From the NCBI GenBank assembly GCA_965220385.1, contig OZ244825.1:2790001-2854000 (forward strand): a stretch of 64,000 bases of DNA, in the 5' to 3' direction. The stretch is from PCPOR2b sp965220385 (GTDB taxonomy: Bacteria; Poribacteria; WGA-4E; PCPOR2b). How positions within the stretch are numbered: the first letter of the stretch is position 1; every line of letters starts with the position of its first letter. Below are positions 50,926 through 61,031 of this stretch, piece after piece. Position numbers and translations under genes: made by a program. A model generated the notes under the pieces. That model was given only the letters and a program-made list of their open reading frames with translations, was not told where the DNA came from and did not search any database.

Positions 50926-53862
50926 CTACGCGTAAGAATCAATCGGTGGACAAGAACAGATCAGGTTTCGATCTCCCTGAACTTCGTTAATCCGTGCAAC
51001 GGGGGGCCAATACTTACGTTCTCGTACCCACGATGCAGGAAAAACAGCCTTTTCTCGAGAATACTCGTGACCCCACTCGGTTTGCATGGCTTGCGCTGCG
51101 GTATGGGGCGCATTTTTGAGAACGTTGTCGGCAGGATCGGCTTGGCCATTCTCAATCTCTGCGATCTCTTTCCGGATCAAGATCATCGCTTCGCAGAAGC
51201 GATCCAGCTCCCTCTTTGACTCGCTTTCGGTTGGCTCGATCATCATTGTTTCCGGAACCGGAAATGATACAGTGGGTGCATGGAAGCCGTAGTCCATCAA
51301 TCTTTTAGCGACATCAGTTGCCCCGATCCCAGCAGTTTTCCTAAAATCACGAAGATCAATGATACACTCGTGCGCGACAAGACCATTGTTGCCTTTGTAA
51401 AGGACTGAATAGTGGGATTCTAAGCATTTGGCAATGTAATTTGCATTCAGGATGGCAGTTTCAGTTGCGCGTTTGAGTTCCCGCGCCCCCATCATTGCAA
51501 TGTATCCCCAAGAGATTGGGAGGATACTCGGACTGCCCCAAGGGGCTGCTGAAACTGGACTAATTCCCTCTTTATTGCCGATTGGCACGACTGGATGGGT
51601 TGGCAGAAAGGCAACAAGGTGTGCTTTAACACCAATCGGTCCCATTCCAGGGCCGCCGCCGCCGTGCGGAATACAGAAGGTTTTGTGCAGGTTCAGGTGA
51701 CATACATCTGGACCAAAATCACCCGGACGGCATAGTCCAATCATCGCGTTCATATTTGCGCCGTCCATGTAGACCTGCCCTCCATGCTGATGAACGATTT
51801 CGCAGATCTCCCGAATATTTTCCTCGAACACACCGTGCGTTGAAGGATAAGTAACCATCGCTGCTGCCAGTTCCTGACTGTGCTGTTCTGCTTTTGCCCG
51901 CAGGTCCAAAAGATCAACATTCCCTTCATCGTCGCAGTCGACCACTACTACACGCATACCTACCATGACCGCGCTGGCAGGATTCGTACCGTGCGCAGAT
52001 CGTGGAATTAGGCAAACATCTCGCTGCTTTTCCCCACAGTACTGATGGTATTTTCGGATGACCAGAAGCCCCGCATATTCTCCCTGCGACCCGGCATTGG
52101 GTTGCAAAGAGACACCGGGGAACCCGGTCAATTCCGACAACCACGCTTCGAGTTGTTCAAACAGAATTTGATACCCCCTCGTCTGTCCAAGGGGTGCAAA
52201 CGGATGGAGTTGACTGAACTCTTGCCAAGTAACGGGAAGCATTTCGACGGTAGCGTTTAACTTCATCGTGCAAGATCCCAGCGGAATCATTGATGTGGTC
52301 AGAGATAGATCCTTCTCCTCAAGCTTGTGGATATACCGCAACATCTCTGTTTCAGAGTGGTAGGTGTTAAAAACCGGATGGGTGAGATAAGAACTCTTTC
52401 GCTGCAATGGCTCGGGAATTTCCGATTGAGCCCGAAGGATTAAACCTTCGACCTCGAAAGGTAGGGGCCTCCCTAACGCGAATACATCCAGCAGATCTCG
52501 GATATCCTGAATGGAGGTGGTCTCATCAAGTGAAATCCCAACGTGGGAGTGGTCGAAAACCCTGAAGTTGATCTGATGTGTATGGGCAATGGATAAGAGG
52601 CCATCGAGAGTGGGCGGCTGTCCGAGCTGTTGATTGGTCCGGTTATCAGGACTATAACTTGACTCTTGAACTGAATTCAGATCAAGACTGAATGTATCAA
52701 AGTAACAGCCTTCATCAAGCATATATCCGACTCGTTTCAATCCTTCACGGAGGACACTTGTAAGCAGATGCACACGTTCCGCAATTTCGCGAAGCCCTTG
52801 TGCTCCGTGATACACCGCATACATGCTCGCCACTACCGCCAAGAGCACTTGTGCCGTGCAGATATTGCTGGTCGCTTGCTCTCTGCGGATATGCTGTTCC
52901 CGCGTCTGAAGCGCGAGACGAATTGCAGGCTGCCCTTCTGCATCCTGCGAAAGTCCCGCAATTCTACCCGGCATCTTACGTTTAAATTTCTCTTTCGTTG
53001 ACAGGAACGCGGCGTGGGGACCACCATATCCCATTGGCACCCCAAACCGTTGGGTGGATCCAACCGCAATATCAGCATCAAATTCACCGGGCGGCTTCAA
53101 AAGCGTCAGGCTCAGAAGATCAGTGGCAACCGCTAATAACCCGCCGGCATCATGCACCTTTTCAACAAAGTCCCTATAGTCATAAACGGTTCCATCGCTT
53201 GCCGGATACTGAACAAGAGCACCCAAGAGAGGTGCGTCAAACACCGCAGTGCGATGGTCTCCAATCAATAACTCAATCCCTAGCGGTTCTGCACGGGTCT
53301 TCAAGACACCGATTGTCTGGGGATGGCATGTTTCAGAAACAAAAAAAGTCTTGTTAGTCCCACGCTTACTGAGAGCAAGACACATTCCCATCGCCTCAGC
53401 CGCTGCTGTACTCTCGTCCAACAACGAGGCATTCGCAATCGGCAGCCCGGTCAGATCAATAATCATCGTTTGAAAATTTAACAGTGCCTCAAGCCGCCCT
53501 TGTGCAATCTCTGCCTGATACGGGGTATATGCGGTATACCATCCAGGGTTCTCGAGTATGTTCCTCTGAATCACAGGTGGCGTGATACAGTTGTAGTAAC
53601 CCATCCCGATAAAAGATCGAAAGACCTGATTCTGAAACGCAATCTCCCTCAAGTCAGCGAGCATCTCAGACTCGGTCCGGGGTTTACTGAGATTTAATGG
53701 CTGGTAATAACGGGTATGTGGCGGGATAGCATCTTCAATTAGTTCATCGGGCGACGAATATCCGACTTTTTGGAGCATTAACTCGACATCGTCCGGACGA
53801 GGACCGATATGACGGTCAGCAAAAGTATCTGTAAAATTAAGGGATTGAAGGGTTTTACTCAT
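50926..53862 (-). CDS. gcvP: Glycine dehydrogenase (decarboxylating), P-protein
   Basis: This protein of about 978 residues is the PLP-dependent P-protein of the glycine cleavage system, decarboxylating glycine and transferring aminomethyl to GcvH. The start at 53862 (MSKTLQSL, with AGAGGAAA upstream) overlaps gcvH by 8 bases; the ATG at 53895 is less likely. HLNLHKTFCIPHGGGGPGMG holds the PLP lysine (about 724). N- and C-terminal halves are both present as one chain, as in E. coli. Operon order is amidohydrolase, gcvT, gcvH, gcvP. Confidence 0.95.
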   Translation of the reverse strand: MSKTLQSLNFTDTFADRHIGPRPDDVELMLQKVGYSSPDELIEDAIPPHTRYYQPLNLSKPRTESEMLADLREIAFQNQVFRSFIGMGYYNCITPPVIQRNILENPGWYTAYTPYQAEIAQGRLEALLNFQTMIIDLTGLPIANASLLDESTAAAEAMGMCLALSKRGTNKTFFVSETCHPQTIGVLKTRAEPLGIELLIGDHRTAVFDAPLLGALVQYPASDGTVYDYRDFVEKVHDAGGLLAVATDLLSLTLLKPPGEFDADIAVGSTQRFGVPMGYGGPHAAFLSTKEKFKRKMPGRIAGLSQDAEGQPAIRLALQTREQHIRREQATSNICTAQVLLAVVASMYAVYHGAQGLREIAERVHLLTSVLREGLKRVGYMLDEGCYFDTFSLDLNSVQESSYSPDNRTNQQLGQPPTLDGLLSIAHTHQINFRVFDHSHVGISLDETTSIQDIRDLLDVFALGRPLPFEVEGLILRAQSEIPEPLQRKSSYLTHPVFNTYHSETEMLRYIHKLEEKDLSLTTSMIPLGSCTMKLNATVEMLPVTWQEFSQLHPFAPLGQTRGYQILFEQLEAWLSELTGFPGVSLQPNAGSQGEYAGLLVIRKYHQYCGEKQRDVCLIPRSAHGTNPASAVMVGMRVVVVDCDDEGNVDLLDLRAKAEQHSQELAAAMVTYPSTHGVFEENIREICEIVHQHGGQVYMDGANMNAMIGLCRPGDFGPDVCHLNLHKTFCIPHGGGGPGMGPIGVKAHLVAFLPTHPVVPIGNKEGISPVSAAPWGSPSILPISWGYIAMMGARELKRATETAILNANYIAKCLESHYSVLYKGNNGLVAHECIIDLRDFRKTAGIGATDVAKRLMDYGFHAPTVSFPVPETMMIEPTESESKRELDRFCEAMILIRKEIAEIENGQADPADNVLKNAPHTAAQAMQTEWGHEYSREKAVFPASWVRERKYWPPVARINEVQGDRNLICSCPPIDSYA

Positions 53863-54244
53863 TTTCCTCTGTCTCAACCATTGCTTGATATTCACTTGCA
53901 GACATTAGCCCCTCCAATTCGCCTAAATCGCTTATACGAATTTTAACCATCCAACCGTCGCCGTAAGGGGCTTCGTTCACTAGCTCCGGTGCATCTTCGA
54001 GTTCTTCATTGATTTCAATAACTTCGCCACTGACAGGGGCATAGAGATCAAATGCTGCTTTTACCGATTCAATGACGCCAAAGGTTCTGTGCTGTTCAAG
54101 AACAGTTCCCACCTCTGGTAGCTCGACATAGACGACATCTTGGATTTCTGCTTGCGCGTAGTCACTGACACCGATGCTGACGATATCATCTTCATGTCTC
54201 GCCCACTCGTGGCTTTTCATATACTTTAGATCTGCCGGAAACAT
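53855..54244 (-). CDS. gcvH: Glycine cleavage system H protein
   Basis: This 129-residue carrier has the lipoyl lysine at Lys62 in GVIESVKAAFDLYAPVSGEV. It shuttles the aminomethyl group between P, T and L proteins. The ATG is 13 bases from the end of gcvT and the stop overlaps gcvP. Length is normal. Confidence 0.95.
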   Translation of the reverse strand: MFPADLKYMKSHEWARHEDDIVSIGVSDYAQAEIQDVVYVELPEVGTVLEQHRTFGVIESVKAAFDLYAPVSGEVIEINEELEDAPELVNEAPYGDGWMVKIRISDLGELEGLMSASEYQAMVETEENE

Positions 54245-54257
54245 CTGACTTTCTCTC

Positions 54258-55355
54258 CTAAATCGGTGGTTGATAAAATGGCGTTCTTACCACCTTAGCG
54301 GGATGACGTCTCCCGCGGATTTCAATGTCAATTTTGGTGTTAATCTTACTCATCTCAATTGGGAGATAGGCGAGGCCTATGTTACAGTTCAGGCTGGGTG
54401 CTGGCGCGCCACTCGTGACTTCACCAACGCACTGATCTTCACGATAAACCGCGTGGTGTGCTCGCGCAATGCTGCGATCCAACATCTGAAACCCCGCCAA
54501 GCGGCGCTTAATCCCTTCGTCATTCTGCCGCACCAAGGCCTCTCGCCCAATAAAATTTCCCTTGTTGAAAGCCACCGTCCATCGCAGCCCGGCTTCCAGC
54601 GGCGTTGTTGTTTCGTCAATGTCGTTGCCGTACAGACACAGTCGCGCCTCCAGTCGAAGGGTATCCCTCGCACCAAGCCCAACCGGCTTTCCACCGATAG
54701 TGGTTACTTCCTCATAGACTGCGTTCCATAAATCCGCGCTACGCTCGGCTTCGACATAAAGTTCGAAGCCAATTTCTCCGGTGTAGCCCGTTCGTGAAAT
54801 GGTTGTTGGAATCCCAGCAACTCCCCCCGTTGCAAACCGATAGTAACCTAACGCTGTCAGATCCACATCAGTCAGGGTTTGGAGACGCTGAGGCGCATTT
54901 TTGCCTTGTAGCGCAACAAGAGCAGTTTCATCGCTACGGTTCTCCACCTCCGCCCCCATTTCACCATGAGCGTGTATCCACTCCAACCCCTTTTCGAGAT
55001 TCGACGCGTTGACAACAAGCATATATCGGTCGGCTGCGAAGCGGTAGACGAGTAGGTCATCCACAATTCCACCGGTTTCTGTGCACATCGGTGTATAGAG
55101 TGCCTGTCCATCAATCAGCTTCGCAGCGTCATTGGTAATTAATTTCTGAATCAGCGATAGGGATTTTGCCCCTCGGATTTCGATCTCGCCCATGTGGGAG
55201 ACATCAAATATCCCTACATTCGATCTGACGGTTAGGTGTTCATCGATGATGCTGCTATACTGCACAGGCATCTCCCACCCACCAAATTCAACCAATCTTG
55301 CACCAAGTTTTTTATGGATATGATAGAGGGGTGTACGCTTAAGTTTTTGTGTCAC
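54258..55355 (-). CDS. gcvT: Aminomethyltransferase (glycine cleavage T protein)
   Basis: This 365-residue protein transfers the methylene group from GcvH to tetrahydrofolate. Family landmarks include FDVSHMGEIEIRG, SRTGYTGEIGFELYVE, LGARDTLRLEARLCLYGNDI and a C-terminal barrel. It appears to begin with GTG at 55355; a GAGGAAG is about 18 bases upstream. A 40-bp gap separates it from the amidohydrolase gene upstream. Confidence 0.93.
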   Translation of the reverse strand: MTQKLKRTPLYHIHKKLGARLVEFGGWEMPVQYSSIIDEHLTVRSNVGIFDVSHMGEIEIRGAKSLSLIQKLITNDAAKLIDGQALYTPMCTETGGIVDDLLVYRFAADRYMLVVNASNLEKGLEWIHAHGEMGAEVENRSDETALVALQGKNAPQRLQTLTDVDLTALGYYRFATGGVAGIPTTISRTGYTGEIGFELYVEAERSADLWNAVYEEVTTIGGKPVGLGARDTLRLEARLCLYGNDIDETTTPLEAGLRWTVAFNKGNFIGREALVRQNDEGIKRRLAGFQMLDRSIARAHHAVYREDQCVGEVTSGAPAPSLNCNIGLAYLPIEMSKINTKIDIEIRGRRHPAKVVRTPFYQPPI

Positions 55356-55395
55356 GTGCCGACTCGTCGAGCTTCCTCGTTTTGTGAAATCTGTA

Positions 55396-56151
55396 TTACG
55401 CTAATCCATAGATCCGAGCCAAATTATCTCCAAAAATGAGCGCCTCGGCGTCGTCTCCCAGTTCAAGACGCCGAAGGGCGTTTATCACTTGGATCGGACG
55501 ATATTCTGGTGTATTGGATCCGAAAACAATTTGCTCGGGTCCTAACGCATCAACTGCTCTCTTCACCTCGGTAGGAACGACCTGGTCCGGATCGGTTCCC
55601 CACCGACGATGAAAGCGGAGAATAGTTGTACCTAAAGAGATGTTTTTATTCGCTTGCGCGGCTTCAATTCCAGCGTCAAGGTCATCAGGAAATCCCATGT
55701 GATCCATGATGACAGGGGTTTCAGGAATCCAGCTTGCCACGTTTCCGATGCGCGTAGGATGGCAATTTTCGGGTCCTGAATGGATTGAAACAATGAGTCC
55801 ATTATCCCGTGCTGCCTCAACGACCGGTTTGACCATTTCATCGTCAACATTGTACTTGTGAACTGCTGGCATCAATTTGATGCCTTTCATACCCCACTCG
55901 GTTGCTGCTCTTCGGACTTCTCCGACGGGATCATCTTCGGTAGGGTGGACGAGCGCACAGCCGAGGGCACGCGGGTTGCCTTTTATCGCCTCACCCAGTT
56001 CCTGATTGTTCGGTTCAGGTTGGGTGTTGGGCATGATGACGGCAACGTCCATGTCCGCTTCATCCTCAAGGGCTAATAGCTTGTCTAAATCCAATTTCCC
56101 GTTCCCATCGCGGAACGAGTCGTTCAAATATGCTTCAAAATCTCCTCGCAT
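55396..56151 (-). CDS. Amidohydrolase-family protein (TIM barrel, amidohydrolase 2 type)
   Basis: From the ATG at 56151 (AAAAGGAGATATACC upstream) the 251-residue product contains VAVIMPNTQPEPNN, GIKLMPAVHKYNVD, IVSIHSGPENC, VIMDHMGFP and FGSNTPEY, matching the amidohydrolase 2 / decarboxylase-like barrels. The usual N-terminal HxH pair is not evident in this start, so metal binding may be reduced. It probably hydrolyses or decarboxylates a small organic acid. Co-transcribed with gcvTHP, but no functional link is known. Confidence 0.8.
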   Translation of the reverse strand: MRGDFEAYLNDSFRDGNGKLDLDKLLALEDEADMDVAVIMPNTQPEPNNQELGEAIKGNPRALGCALVHPTEDDPVGEVRRAATEWGMKGIKLMPAVHKYNVDDEMVKPVVEAARDNGLIVSIHSGPENCHPTRIGNVASWIPETPVIMDHMGFPDDLDAGIEAAQANKNISLGTTILRFHRRWGTDPDQVVPTEVKRAVDALGPEQIVFGSNTPEYRPIQVINALRRLELGDDAEALIFGDNLARIYGLA

Positions 56152-56346
56152 GGTATATCTCCTTTTGAGTGTAACGTGTAAAACACGAAAGGCAACTACT
56201 TCTACCCCATTAAAAATTAACTCGACCAACTTGATCTGTTAAACAGCTATTAACTGTTATCTCTCAATAATCTCCTTCTAGTCGTATGCACCTGCTTCGC
56301 TTATCCTCACTGTTACTTTGCAAACATTTCACCGGCTTACGCTGAA

Positions 56347-57351
56347 TCAGCGGGTCGTTTCCAAGTGCTCCAGATAAATATCATAGGCAGCTTTCGCTTC
56401 TGACTCGGTTTCGTAGCGCAGAACAAAGGCTATCATCGTATCGATCCAGTCAGTAGAGGATTTCTTATGCAGATACGCAGCAGAGCCTCCTGTTACGTTC
56501 GGACTGAATTGTAGTAAACGTTCGGGCAGGAAGCGGTGGATTTCCTTCATGGCGGCACCGGAGGGAAAGTATTTTTCGCTGTGAGGCACTTTGTTTTCTG
56601 ATGGAAGGAGGTTCAACAGATATGGTGTTGTCAATGGATCTTTGATGTGGTCAGCAGTTGCTCGGGCAAGTTCAGCCATACCCTGTTTAATCTGACTTGC
56701 AAATTCGTATCCCTCAATTTTTACGAAGTATCTGCCTTTCCAGAAGTTAAGTTCTCGTCCAGAAATGATTGCCCTACTACCGACCCACTCAAATTCGTCC
56801 TGTGGATAGCGATTGCGGCTATAGATACCGAAAGCGTTCTCTGGAGATCCCATGTCAAAAACTTCCAGAAGAATCAGCGGTTGGGATCCGAGCCGGGGAG
56901 TTTGATACTGGACGGAGGCTCCCTCGATAAAGCCGTAGCTGTGATATAATTCGGGATTTCCACCAATCACATTTTTATACAGATCTTTCCCAACATCACT
57001 ACTTGGCTCCCCTGCTCGAACCCAGTGAGATGCCTCTCCATCTGTAGGCAATAGACTCACCGGTTTTTCAGTCGTGACTGAGCGGAGCGAATCAACCCGG
57101 GGAATCCCTTCTACTGACGTTTGCTCAATTTGACCTGATAGGTCTTTCGCCGCTTTAGTGGTTCGAGCTTTCCAGACGCCGTAGATATATTGCCCGTTCT
57201 GGCTTGCAATTGTGTAATCGCCTTGTTCAGTTTGACATGAAAGCAACGACAGCGCGCAAGATACATAAACGATCCAGAGATACTGGCGCCACCGATGAAA
57301 ATTCTGAAAACGTAGAGTGTCAAAAATGAAACGGGCTATGTGATAAGTCAC
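56347..57351 (-). CDS. Lipoprotein of the DUF6599 type, function unknown
   Basis: This 334-residue protein begins with an N-terminal hydrophobic region ending in a lipobox-like LSLLSCQ, so it is probably an outer- or inner-membrane lipoprotein. The rest (VSLLPTDGEASHWVRAGEP, NAFGIYSRNRYP, EYASQIK-like region) resembles the DUF6599 family, with no known biochemistry. The start is GTG at 57351 with AGGACT nearby. It follows the LptE-like gene by 34 bp. Confidence 0.72.
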   Translation of the reverse strand: MTYHIARFIFDTLRFQNFHRWRQYLWIVYVSCALSLLSCQTEQGDYTIASQNGQYIYGVWKARTTKAAKDLSGQIEQTSVEGIPRVDSLRSVTTEKPVSLLPTDGEASHWVRAGEPSSDVGKDLYKNVIGGNPELYHSYGFIEGASVQYQTPRLGSQPLILLEVFDMGSPENAFGIYSRNRYPQDEFEWVGSRAIISGRELNFWKGRYFVKIEGYEFASQIKQGMAELARATADHIKDPLTTPYLLNLLPSENKVPHSEKYFPSGAAMKEIHRFLPERLLQFSPNVTGGSAAYLHKKSSTDWIDTMIAFVLRYETESEAKAAYDIYLEHLETTR

Positions 57352-57385
57352 AGTCCTATGGTCTCACAAACTTACGTCTATCAGC

Positions 57386-57901
57386 CTACCATTGTTCAGC
57401 AAGCGTACTGTAAAAATCATCAACTAACTCGTCCACAAGTCGTTTTTGAGCTTCTTCCAGTGTTTCTGGCGGTTCTCCCTGCCCCGAAACAATATAGAAA
57501 TCATGGATTTGGAAATAGTTATCCCTGCGATCAATGACTTTGTTCTGGACCTGATCCCTAAATTCATACTCGATTTCTAAGCTCATGCGAAGTTGCTCAG
57601 GCTGATTATTCGCATCATAGCGATAGGGTTCAAGATGGTAATCTAAAATAATCACATCGAGTTGCGAGTCGTTACCATCGCGCCATTTCTGGTTAAAACG
57701 ATCAATGAGCGCCTCCCGAATAATCTCATCGTGTGGATTACCAGAGGTATCAAATGTAAAGTCTGGATCCTGGATCTCAATCGGTGAAATCGTAATTGTC
57801 TTTATGTGATTGAGATAGTCCGAGGTAGACACATACCCGCACCCCGAAACGAAACAAATCAGCATTAAGACGGTGGCTGAGGAAAGCAAAGGACGTTTCA
57901 T
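57386..57901 (-). CDS. LptE-like lipoprotein
   Basis: This 171-residue protein has a signal peptide and lipobox (FVSGCGY, Cys21), then a small alpha-beta domain (IKTITISPIEIQDPDF, EIIREALIDRFNQKW, LDVIILDYHLEPYRYDA). The GCGY start, early beta strand and helix are typical of LptE/RlpB-like lipoproteins that assist LptD in moving lipopolysaccharide. No LptD is in the window. Length and pattern suit the family; identity is moderately sure. Confidence 0.7.
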   Translation of the reverse strand: MKRPLLSSATVLMLICFVSGCGYVSTSDYLNHIKTITISPIEIQDPDFTFDTSGNPHDEIIREALIDRFNQKWRDGNDSQLDVIILDYHLEPYRYDANNQPEQLRMSLEIEYEFRDQVQNKVIDRRDNYFQIHDFYIVSGQGEPPETLEEAQKRLVDELVDDFYSTLAEQW

Positions 57902-57960
57902 CCCGAACCTCTGGAGTGAATATTTACCGTATATAGCGCGTTGGATAGGGGAGGAAAGGA

Positions 57961-58179
57961 CTATTCTAAGCCGAATCCCAGTATTACGGATTTAACGATC
58001 CACTTCGCTTGGTGGATTAGCCAATCTCGGCGGGTCACAGCAAGAACAAAAACAGCTCCCAGCAGAACCAGAATAAATGTCAACAGGTGGGTCAACCATT
58101 TCTTATCGAGGAGATCTCTTTCCCTGTTGATTATCCCTCGTGTCCTCCGGTTGGGGTCCTTGGTTTGCATTTGAAACAT
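57961..58179 (-). CDS. Small membrane protein, unknown
   Basis: From an ATG at 58179 this is 72 residues; a TTG at 58257 would add 26. It has a basic/charged start (TKDPNRRTRGIINRERD) and one membrane helix (THLLTFILVLLGAVFVLAV). No strong ribosome site is present. It occupies the gap between pnp and the lipoprotein gene and may be real but is not confirmed. Confidence 0.4.
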   Translation of the reverse strand: MFQMQTKDPNRRTRGIINRERDLLDKKWLTHLLTFILVLLGAVFVLAVTRRDWLIHQAKWIVKSVILGFGLE

Positions 58180-58273
58180 CCCCAGAAGTGTGCTGCGACT
58201 AAGTATTACAAAATTTGTTCGGCGGTTCTCACCGATAAATAAAAAAAGGTACTTCAAACACTAAGGGCAGTCC

Positions 58274-58303
58274 GTGAGATGTGAAAAATTCCTCACATCT
58301 CAC
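58274..58303 (-). terminator. Perfect 11-bp hairpin after pnp
   Basis: GTGAGATGTGA (58274-58284) and TCACATCTCAC (58293-58303) enclose 8 nt, 62-91 nt past the pnp stop on the minus strand. There is no T-run, so it may be a processing or Rho-dependent end. Confidence 0.45.
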
Positions 58304-58364
58304 ATGATAGCTAGTATTTGACCAGTGCTGATGAATCTTCTCAGCTACTTGGCACTATAGTGTA

Positions 58365-60605
58365 CTAAAATCTGCCTTTGGGAATTCTTGGTGATCGACG
58401 ATCTCGTGAATCGTTACCACGATTGTTACGAGAGTTCCGGTTATCGCGTTGCCCCCTGCCTTGACGATTATCTCTTGATCGTGAGTCCCCTCGATCCCGT
58501 TGGGATGCAGCCGCATCTTCGCTGGCCGGGTTGCTTGCAAGCGTCAGGTCAACACGCCCTTGGTCATCAATCTCAATGACGCGCACAGCCACTTCATCGC
58601 CGATATTCATCACATCTTCAACCTGTCGGACGTATCCATCTCCCATCTGAGAGATATGCAGCAATCCGTCCTGGCCCGGTATGATTTCAACAAAAGCACC
58701 AAATCCTGTTATACGAGTAACCTTTCCGGCGTATTCTTTGCCGACTTCAGGAATCGCAGTAATAGAGAGAATCATCTCCTCGGCTTTGTTTGCAGCTTCA
58801 GCATTGAATGATGAAAGTTCAACTCTTCCATCGTCCTCAATATCGATTGTTACACCGGTTTCCTCTTGAATAGACTGAACGGTTTTGCCGCGGGGACCGA
58901 TCAGGTCTTTGATTTTAGAGGGCGAAATTTGAATCTCATAGATACGCGGCGCGTGCGGGGAAATCTCACCGCGTGGTTTCTCAATAACTTGATTCATTTT
59001 ATCCAGAACAACCATGCGCGCGTCTTTTGCCTGATGGATCGCTCTTCGCATCAAATCCGGTGTTACACCCTCAATTTTAATATCCATCTGAAGAGCGGTA
59101 ATGCCATCGGGGGTGCCGGCAACTTTAAAGTCCATATCACCGAGAAAATCTTCCGTGCCGAGCATATCCGTCAGGATAACCTCACGATCACCATCCTTAA
59201 TTAGACCAACACCAACTCCCGCCACCGGCTTCTTAATGGGCACACCTGCGTCTAACAACGAAAGGGTTACGCCACATACACTTGCCATGGAGGAAGATGC
59301 GTTGGACTCAAGAATCTCCGATACTGCACGAATCGTGTATCGGAACTCTTCCCGATCGGGGATGACCGGTTGAATCGCCCTCTCAGCGAGCGCACCGTGA
59401 CCGATTTCTCTTCGTCCGGGTCCCATAATTCTTTTGACCTCGCCGGTGCTGTAGGGTGGAAAATTGTAGTGAAGGAAGAAGTACTTTCTCACTTCTCCCG
59501 TGAGGGTTCGGTTTACATCTTCGTCACCCTTGGTCCCGAGCGTAGTCACACAGAGGGCTTGGGTTTGTCCGCGAGTGAAGAGCGATGAACCGTGTACGCG
59601 AGGCAGGACACCTACTTCACCTGAAATTTCGCGAATATCCGTGACACCTCGTCCATCAACACGCTTTCCATCGGTCAAGATTGACTGACGCATCTCTTCT
59701 TTCTCGATGTCACCTAATATCGACACAGCATCTTTGGTAACGTCCGGACCATCTTCTTCTACATCAACATCTTCAAGAATCTCCGCCAGCACATCAGCCT
59801 GCACCTGTTCAAGATAGCCTGCACGGTCCTGCTTTTCATCCATGCCGATGGACTCACGAATTCTCTCCGTAGCAAGGTTTCGGATGCGCGAACTGAGTCC
59901 CTCATCAATCTCTTTCATCGTGTACTCGCGCGTAGGGTTCCCACAAAGCGCAACTAAACCATCCTGGAGTTTGGTGATTTCTTTAATCTCCTGATGCGCT
60001 GCCACGATCGCATCAATCACTTCATCTTCCGGTGCCTCGTGTGCTCCACCTTCCACAGACATGACTGCATCGTGCGTTCCACTAACAAAAAATTCTAATT
60101 CACACTCTTCCAGTTGTTCATAAGTCGGATTAACGCAGAGTTCTCCATTCAGTTTTCCAATCGTAACGGCACCGACGGGCCCGTTAAACGGTATATCAGA
60201 GATACTCAGCGCTGCTGAGGTTCCGATTAGGGCAGGAACATCAGCGGGATGGATCTGATCTGAAGCAAGGACTGTGCACATGACCTGTACTTCAACCTGG
60301 AAATCCTTAGGGAAAAGGGGGCGAATACAATGATCAATTAGACGTGCTGTTAAGAGCTCGCCTCCGCCTGGACGCGGTTCCCGTCTGCCATAGACGCCGG
60401 GGATACGCCCCGCCGCATAAGATTTTTCACGATAGTCTACGGTTAACGGAAAGAAGTCTAGATTCGACTCTCTCTTCTCAGCGACGACTGCTACCAAAAC
60501 AACCGTTCCACCGTATTGTACCCAAACAGCACCATCTGCTTGTTTGGCAACTTTTCCTGTTTCAATTGAGAGATTTTCACTCCCAAGCTGCATTTCAACT
60601 TTCAA
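58365..60605 (-). CDS. pnp: Polyribonucleotide nucleotidyltransferase (PNPase)
   Basis: This 746-residue phosphorolytic 3'-5' RNase has two RNase PH cores (YREKSYAAGRIPGVYGRREPRP-region; FFLHYNFPPYSTGEVKR, GHGALAERA), then KH (about 555-615) and S1 (about 620-690; YAGKVTRITGFGAFVEI) RNA-binding domains. The tail from about residue 700 is rich in Arg, Asp, Asn and Gly (RG-like), which could bind RNA or RNase E-like partners. The ATG is 35 bp after rpsO, the classic arrangement. Confidence 0.95.
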   Translation of the reverse strand: MKVEMQLGSENLSIETGKVAKQADGAVWVQYGGTVVLVAVVAEKRESNLDFFPLTVDYREKSYAAGRIPGVYGRREPRPGGGELLTARLIDHCIRPLFPKDFQVEVQVMCTVLASDQIHPADVPALIGTSAALSISDIPFNGPVGAVTIGKLNGELCVNPTYEQLEECELEFFVSGTHDAVMSVEGGAHEAPEDEVIDAIVAAHQEIKEITKLQDGLVALCGNPTREYTMKEIDEGLSSRIRNLATERIRESIGMDEKQDRAGYLEQVQADVLAEILEDVDVEEDGPDVTKDAVSILGDIEKEEMRQSILTDGKRVDGRGVTDIREISGEVGVLPRVHGSSLFTRGQTQALCVTTLGTKGDEDVNRTLTGEVRKYFFLHYNFPPYSTGEVKRIMGPGRREIGHGALAERAIQPVIPDREEFRYTIRAVSEILESNASSSMASVCGVTLSLLDAGVPIKKPVAGVGVGLIKDGDREVILTDMLGTEDFLGDMDFKVAGTPDGITALQMDIKIEGVTPDLMRRAIHQAKDARMVVLDKMNQVIEKPRGEISPHAPRIYEIQISPSKIKDLIGPRGKTVQSIQEETGVTIDIEDDGRVELSSFNAEAANKAEEMILSITAIPEVGKEYAGKVTRITGFGAFVEIIPGQDGLLHISQMGDGYVRQVEDVMNIGDEVAVRVIEIDDQGRVDLTLASNPASEDAAASQRDRGDSRSRDNRQGRGQRDNRNSRNNRGNDSRDRRSPRIPKGRF

Positions 60606-60640
60606 TATCTTTCCTCCTCACAACGTTCTACGGTGGTCTA

Positions 60641-60931
60641 CTAACCTCTCCTGCCTGAAATTGTGTCTCGAATTCCAAGTTGAGTAATCAAATCACGATA
60701 CCGTTGAACATCTTGCCTGTGCAGATAACGCAATAAACGGCGTTGTTTACTTACAAGTCTAAACAGTCCCTGTCTCGAATGATGGTCTTTTCTATGGGTC
60801 CGAAAATGCTCCGTCAACTCCCGGATGCGAGTCTGGATAATTGCCACCTGGACTTCCGGTGACCCGGTATCGCTATCATGAGTTTTATGTGCTTCGACCA
60901 ATTCTTTTTTTTGTTCAACTGCGAGTGCCAT
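60641..60931 (-). CDS. rpsO: 30S ribosomal protein S15
   Basis: This 96-residue protein shows the full S15 pattern (DTGSPEVQVA, RIRELTEHFRTHRKDHHSRQGLFRLVSKQRRLLRYL). It binds 16S rRNA in the small-subunit platform. AAGGAGGTGAA precedes the ATG. S15 represses its own mRNA in other bacteria; the 100-nt region upstream could serve this. Confidence 0.97.
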   Translation of the reverse strand: MALAVEQKKELVEAHKTHDSDTGSPEVQVAIIQTRIRELTEHFRTHRKDHHSRQGLFRLVSKQRRLLRYLHRQDVQRYRDLITQLGIRDTISGRRG

Positions 60932-61001
60932 ATAAATTCACCTCCTTATTTTATACTTGCTTTTTCATACGCTATGCGTTTTTCACATACATATAGTGGT
61001 T

Positions 61002-61031
61002 AATATACCATAAATCAGAACGTTTTGTAAA
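61002..61031 (-). promoter_or_regulatory. Predicted promoter for rpsO-pnp
   Basis: On the minus strand, TTTACA (61031-61026), 18 bp, TATATT (61007-61002), in the gap between ribF and rpsO. It would give rpsO-pnp its own transcript with a leader of about 60-65 nt. Confidence 0.5.
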